DNA of 8,210 bases from Treponema sp. UBA4232 (GTDB taxonomy: Bacteria; Spirochaetota; Spirochaetia; Treponematales; Treponemataceae): NCBI GenBank assembly GCA_002396325.1, contig DGXM01000160.1, positions 1 through 8,210 on the forward strand, in the 5' to 3' direction. The notes beneath the pieces are model-generated. The model ran no database searches. It had not been told where the DNA came from and saw only the letters and a program-made list of their open reading frames with translations. Shown piece by piece: positions 6,318 through 8,210 of this stretch. Every line of letters starts with the position of its first letter. The stretch's first letter is position 1. A program made the position numbers and the translations under genes.

Positions 6318-7039
6318 CAATACTCGATGTACCGGTAGACATCTGTCCACCGCAGGACTTGGAACCTCAGATTCTTGAGATGATCGCGAAACCCGGCACA
6401 AAGCAGATTATGTTTATGAGCGTCTGGGATTTGCTCAAAGCCAGGCATAAGAACGACTATGCCCGCTGCGTACAGAATGCCGATCTCATAATCCCCATTT
6501 CTAAAAGCATAATCCGTGGCGCGAAATTCCTCAAAAAAGAGGAGCCTGTAAGATACAATCCGTTCAACGCGATAATCAGCATCCTCACAATCCTCGAAAA
6601 CCACTACAAATCGCTCTATCTTCTGGGTGGAAGAAAAAAGACAGTGATGACGGCGGAAAAAAATGTGCGTGGAACCTTCCAGAATCTTCAGATTGTGGGA
6701 CGCTACGTGGGATATTATCCCAAATCAGTGGAAACAAACATAATCCAGGCCATCTACAAAGCATCCCCTTCCCTTGTTCTGGTGAGTGAGGGCATCAAAG
6801 AAAAGGACTGCTGGGCCTACAACCGCAGAAATTCATTCTCCTCAAGCATTTTCCTTTACCACAGGGACGTAATCGGCATCTTCGGAGAAAGAAAAAACCG
6901 TGTGAGCGAAAAGACTTTTGAACGCGGGCATGAGATTTGGTCGGAAATTTTCCGCAATCCCTTAAAATTATTTCTAATTTTTCCGTATATTAAATATAAG
7001 GTACTTTTGGTCTGGTACCGTCTTTTTAGGAAGGACTGA
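6299..7039 (+). CDS. Divergent WecG/TagA/CpsF-family glycosyltransferase-like protein
   Basis: The 246 residues resemble the WecG/TagA/CpsF family, which adds N-acetylmannosamine or a related sugar to undecaprenyl-linked glycan precursors at the inner membrane. Matching features are the opening ITILDVPVDI, NADLIIP (60-66), SLYLLGGRKKTVMTAEKNV (105-123), LQIVGRYVGYYPKS (130-143) and the tail IWSEIFRNPLKLF, followed by a hydrophobic, basic C-terminus that could contact the membrane. Key positions have diverged. The family's PDG after the ADL block (catalytic Asp) reads PIS at 66-68, the T-x-N motif before it is not recognisable, and GSPKQE reads EGIKEKD at 164-170. It may therefore use another substrate or be catalytically inactive. 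It overlaps rsmE by 19 bp and has its own ribosome binding site. Family assignment is fairly secure; activity is not. Confidence 0.75.
   Translation: MAIKRITILDVPVDICPPQDLEPQILEMIAKPGTKQIMFMSVWDLLKARHKNDYARCVQNADLIIPISKSIIRGAKFLKKEEPVRYNPFNAIISILTILENHYKSLYLLGGRKKTVMTAEKNVRGTFQNLQIVGRYVGYYPKSVETNIIQAIYKASPSLVLVSEGIKEKDCWAYNRRNSFSSSIFLYHRDVIGIFGERKNRVSEKTFERGHEIWSEIFRNPLKLFLIFPYIKYKVLLVWYRLFRKD
6962..6991 (+). promoter_or_regulatory. Weak candidate internal promoter upstream of the sigma-54 activator gene
   Basis: TTAAAA (6962-6967, 4/6) and TATATT (6986-6991, 5/6) with an 18-bp spacer lie in an unusually AT-rich stretch at 6960-7000. The composition may simply reflect the hydrophobic residues LKLFLIFPYIKYK encoded there, so this is a weak call. 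Confidence 0.2.
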
Positions 7040-7068
7040 GGTTTCCACACCGGAAGCCCCTTGTAGCA

Positions 7069-8187
7069 ATGCAAAACAACATCATCCTCATGGTGCAGAG
7101 CCACGCACTCATCGAATGGTGCAGGTCCGTGCTGCCGGAGGATTTTGATCTGCTTCGTCTCGACATTCTGCAAATGGAAGAATGTGAGGCATCCCGTGTT
7201 TTTTTTGTGGAATATGCCCTGTTTGAGCAAATAACGCTCGTGGGACTTTACCGCCGCATTATGGAAAGGGAACCCGCCCTCTGTGTTTTCATCATGCCGC
7301 CGAATCAGAAAATTCCGGTTTTAAGGCACGTTTTCTTTCCAAAAGCCCATTTCGTCCATCCGGGACAGAGAGCGGAACTCAAAAAGATTCTGGAGGATTT
7401 TGCTGAATCCGCCGGAAACGAAAAGATTTGGGACACTCTATACGACACTCACCCCGCAAAACCTGCGGACACCTCGGAAGATGATTACAAGCGCTTTATG
7501 GTAAAAGCCGCACAGTCCGATGCCACGATTCTTCTTTTGGGAGAAACCGGAAGCGGAAAATCATATACAGCGGAAAAAATCCACCGGCTCTCGATGAGGA
7601 AACAAGGGCCTTTCTTTACTTTCATGGCAACAGAAACCTCCGAACACTCCATTGAGAGCGACCTGTTCGGCACTGTAAAAGGAGCATTCACGGGAGCAGA
7701 AAACCACAAAGGAGTGCTTGAGCAGGCAGAGGGAGGAACCCTCTTTTTTGATGAGATTGCGGATCTGCCTTTAAGGCTTCAGTCAAAACTGCTCGGTGTG
7801 ATTGAAAACCGCTGTTTCCGCCGCAAAGGAAGCATGGAAAACCGGAGATTCAATGCCCGTCTGATTTTTGCCACCAATGCGGACCTGAGAAGACTCCTGC
7901 ACGAACACAAATTCCGCGAAGACCTGTATTATAGAATAAACACGCTCACTTTCACCTGTCCTCCATTGAAAGACAGACCGAAAGATTTGAGTCCGCTGGC
8001 AGCCTTGTTCGCGAATTCCGCAAAAAAATCCATTTCACCGGAAGCCATGAACGCACTTTCCCGCTATCATTGGCCGGGCAACATCCGCGAATTGAAAAAT
8101 GCCATCGAACGTGCCGCAATCTTTGCAAAAGGCAGCATCATACAGAAGGAGGATTTCAGATTTCTGGGAGAACACCTCCTTGGATGA
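7069..8187 (+). CDS. Sigma-54-dependent AAA+ activator with degenerate receiver and no HTH
   Basis: This is an NtrC-type enhancer protein that uses ATP to open sigma-54 RNA polymerase complexes. Of 372 residues, 1-112 look like a receiver-type fold, but the acidic pair of strand 1 is absent (IILMVQS) and the expected phospho-Asp region reads VFFVEYALF (Glu48). The AAA+ domain spans about 135-365: Walker A GETGSGKS (158-165), sigma-54-contacting GAFTGA (205-210), Walker B GGTLFFDEI (222-230), arginine-finger region FREDLYYRIN (282-291) and WPGNIRELKNAIERA (335-349). Only about 20 residues follow, so the usual Fis-type DNA-binding domain is missing, as in H. pylori FlgR and chlamydial CtcC. It starts 29 bp after the WecG-like gene without a clear ribosome binding site; ATG 7090 is an alternative. 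Its TGA overlaps the next ATG. Family is certain; target genes are unknown. Confidence 0.93.
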   Translation: MQNNIILMVQSHALIEWCRSVLPEDFDLLRLDILQMEECEASRVFFVEYALFEQITLVGLYRRIMEREPALCVFIMPPNQKIPVLRHVFFPKAHFVHPGQRAELKKILEDFAESAGNEKIWDTLYDTHPAKPADTSEDDYKRFMVKAAQSDATILLLGETGSGKSYTAEKIHRLSMRKQGPFFTFMATETSEHSIESDLFGTVKGAFTGAENHKGVLEQAEGGTLFFDEIADLPLRLQSKLLGVIENRCFRRKGSMENRRFNARLIFATNADLRRLLHEHKFREDLYYRINTLTFTCPPLKDRPKDLSPLAALFANSAKKSISPEAMNALSRYHWPGNIRELKNAIERAAIFAKGSIIQKEDFRFLGEHLLG

Positions 8188-8210
8188 ATCAAAAATCCTC
8201 AGACTTAAAC
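8184..8210 (+). CDS. Start of a downstream gene, cut by the window edge
   Basis: An ATG overlaps the stop of the sigma-54 activator (ATGA) and opens a frame MNQKSSDLN that runs to the window end. A GGGAG stretch lies at 8166-8170, 13 nt upstream. The arrangement matches the ctp/rsmE overlap and suggests another operon member, but nine codons do not allow identification. Confidence 0.4.

Noticed and set aside
7040..7068. Sigma-54 promoter before the activator gene (autoregulation)
   Set aside because: No GG-N10-GC spaced -24/-12 pair with acceptable flanks is visible in this gap.
8173..8181. CACCTCCTT resembles the 3' end of 16S rRNA
   Set aside because: It lies in frame within the activator's last codons (His-Leu-Leu) with no rRNA around it; a coincidental match.

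Overview
The window reads as a core chromosomal segment of a host-associated spirochaete, most likely a gut or rumen Treponema. This placement is inferred, not proven. It rests on a stand-alone AICAR transformylase, a long MinD/FlhG-like ATPase with a coiled-coil tail, an S41 protease heading an operon with rsmE, a divergent WecG/TagA-like protein and a sigma-54 AAA+ activator, plus a moderate GC content. No rRNA, tRNA, CRISPR array, transposase or phage gene is visible.

Layout. Positions 1-268 are a non-coding palindromic element: a perfect 50-bp inverted repeat (1-50 and 219-268) encloses three short palindromes of a type widespread in bacterial intergenic DNA. At 345-1517 (+) lies the AICAR formyltransferase gene, convergent with lgt (1532-2569, -). 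A 233-bp gap (2570-2802) holds the lgt promoter and structured leader and the terminator of the upstream ATPase gene. The MinD/FlhG-like ATPase (2803-3951, -) diverges from a tightly packed plus-strand operon: ctp-like protease (4015-5493), rsmE (5490-6317), WecG/TagA-like protein (6299-7039), sigma-54 activator (7069-8187), and the first codons of another gene (from 8184).

Functionally, the genes cover purine biosynthesis, lipoprotein lipidation, polar/flagellar or division positioning, envelope proteolysis, 16S rRNA methylation, a possible envelope glycan step and sigma-54-dependent transcription. Overlapping stop/start codons suggest that the four plus-strand genes and the next one are co-transcribed and partly translationally coupled.

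Most of the window is ordinary core genome; I do not see a clear new multi-gene system. The most notable points are: (i) three transcription-unit heads with a -10-like box exactly 6 nt before an ATG and no Shine-Dalgarno sequence, which predicts leaderless mRNAs; (ii) a sigma-54 activator whose receiver-like domain has Glu near the phospho-acceptor position and which lacks a C-terminal HTH; (iii) a WecG/TagA-like protein lacking the family's active-site Asp; and (iv) the composite palindromic element at the left edge.
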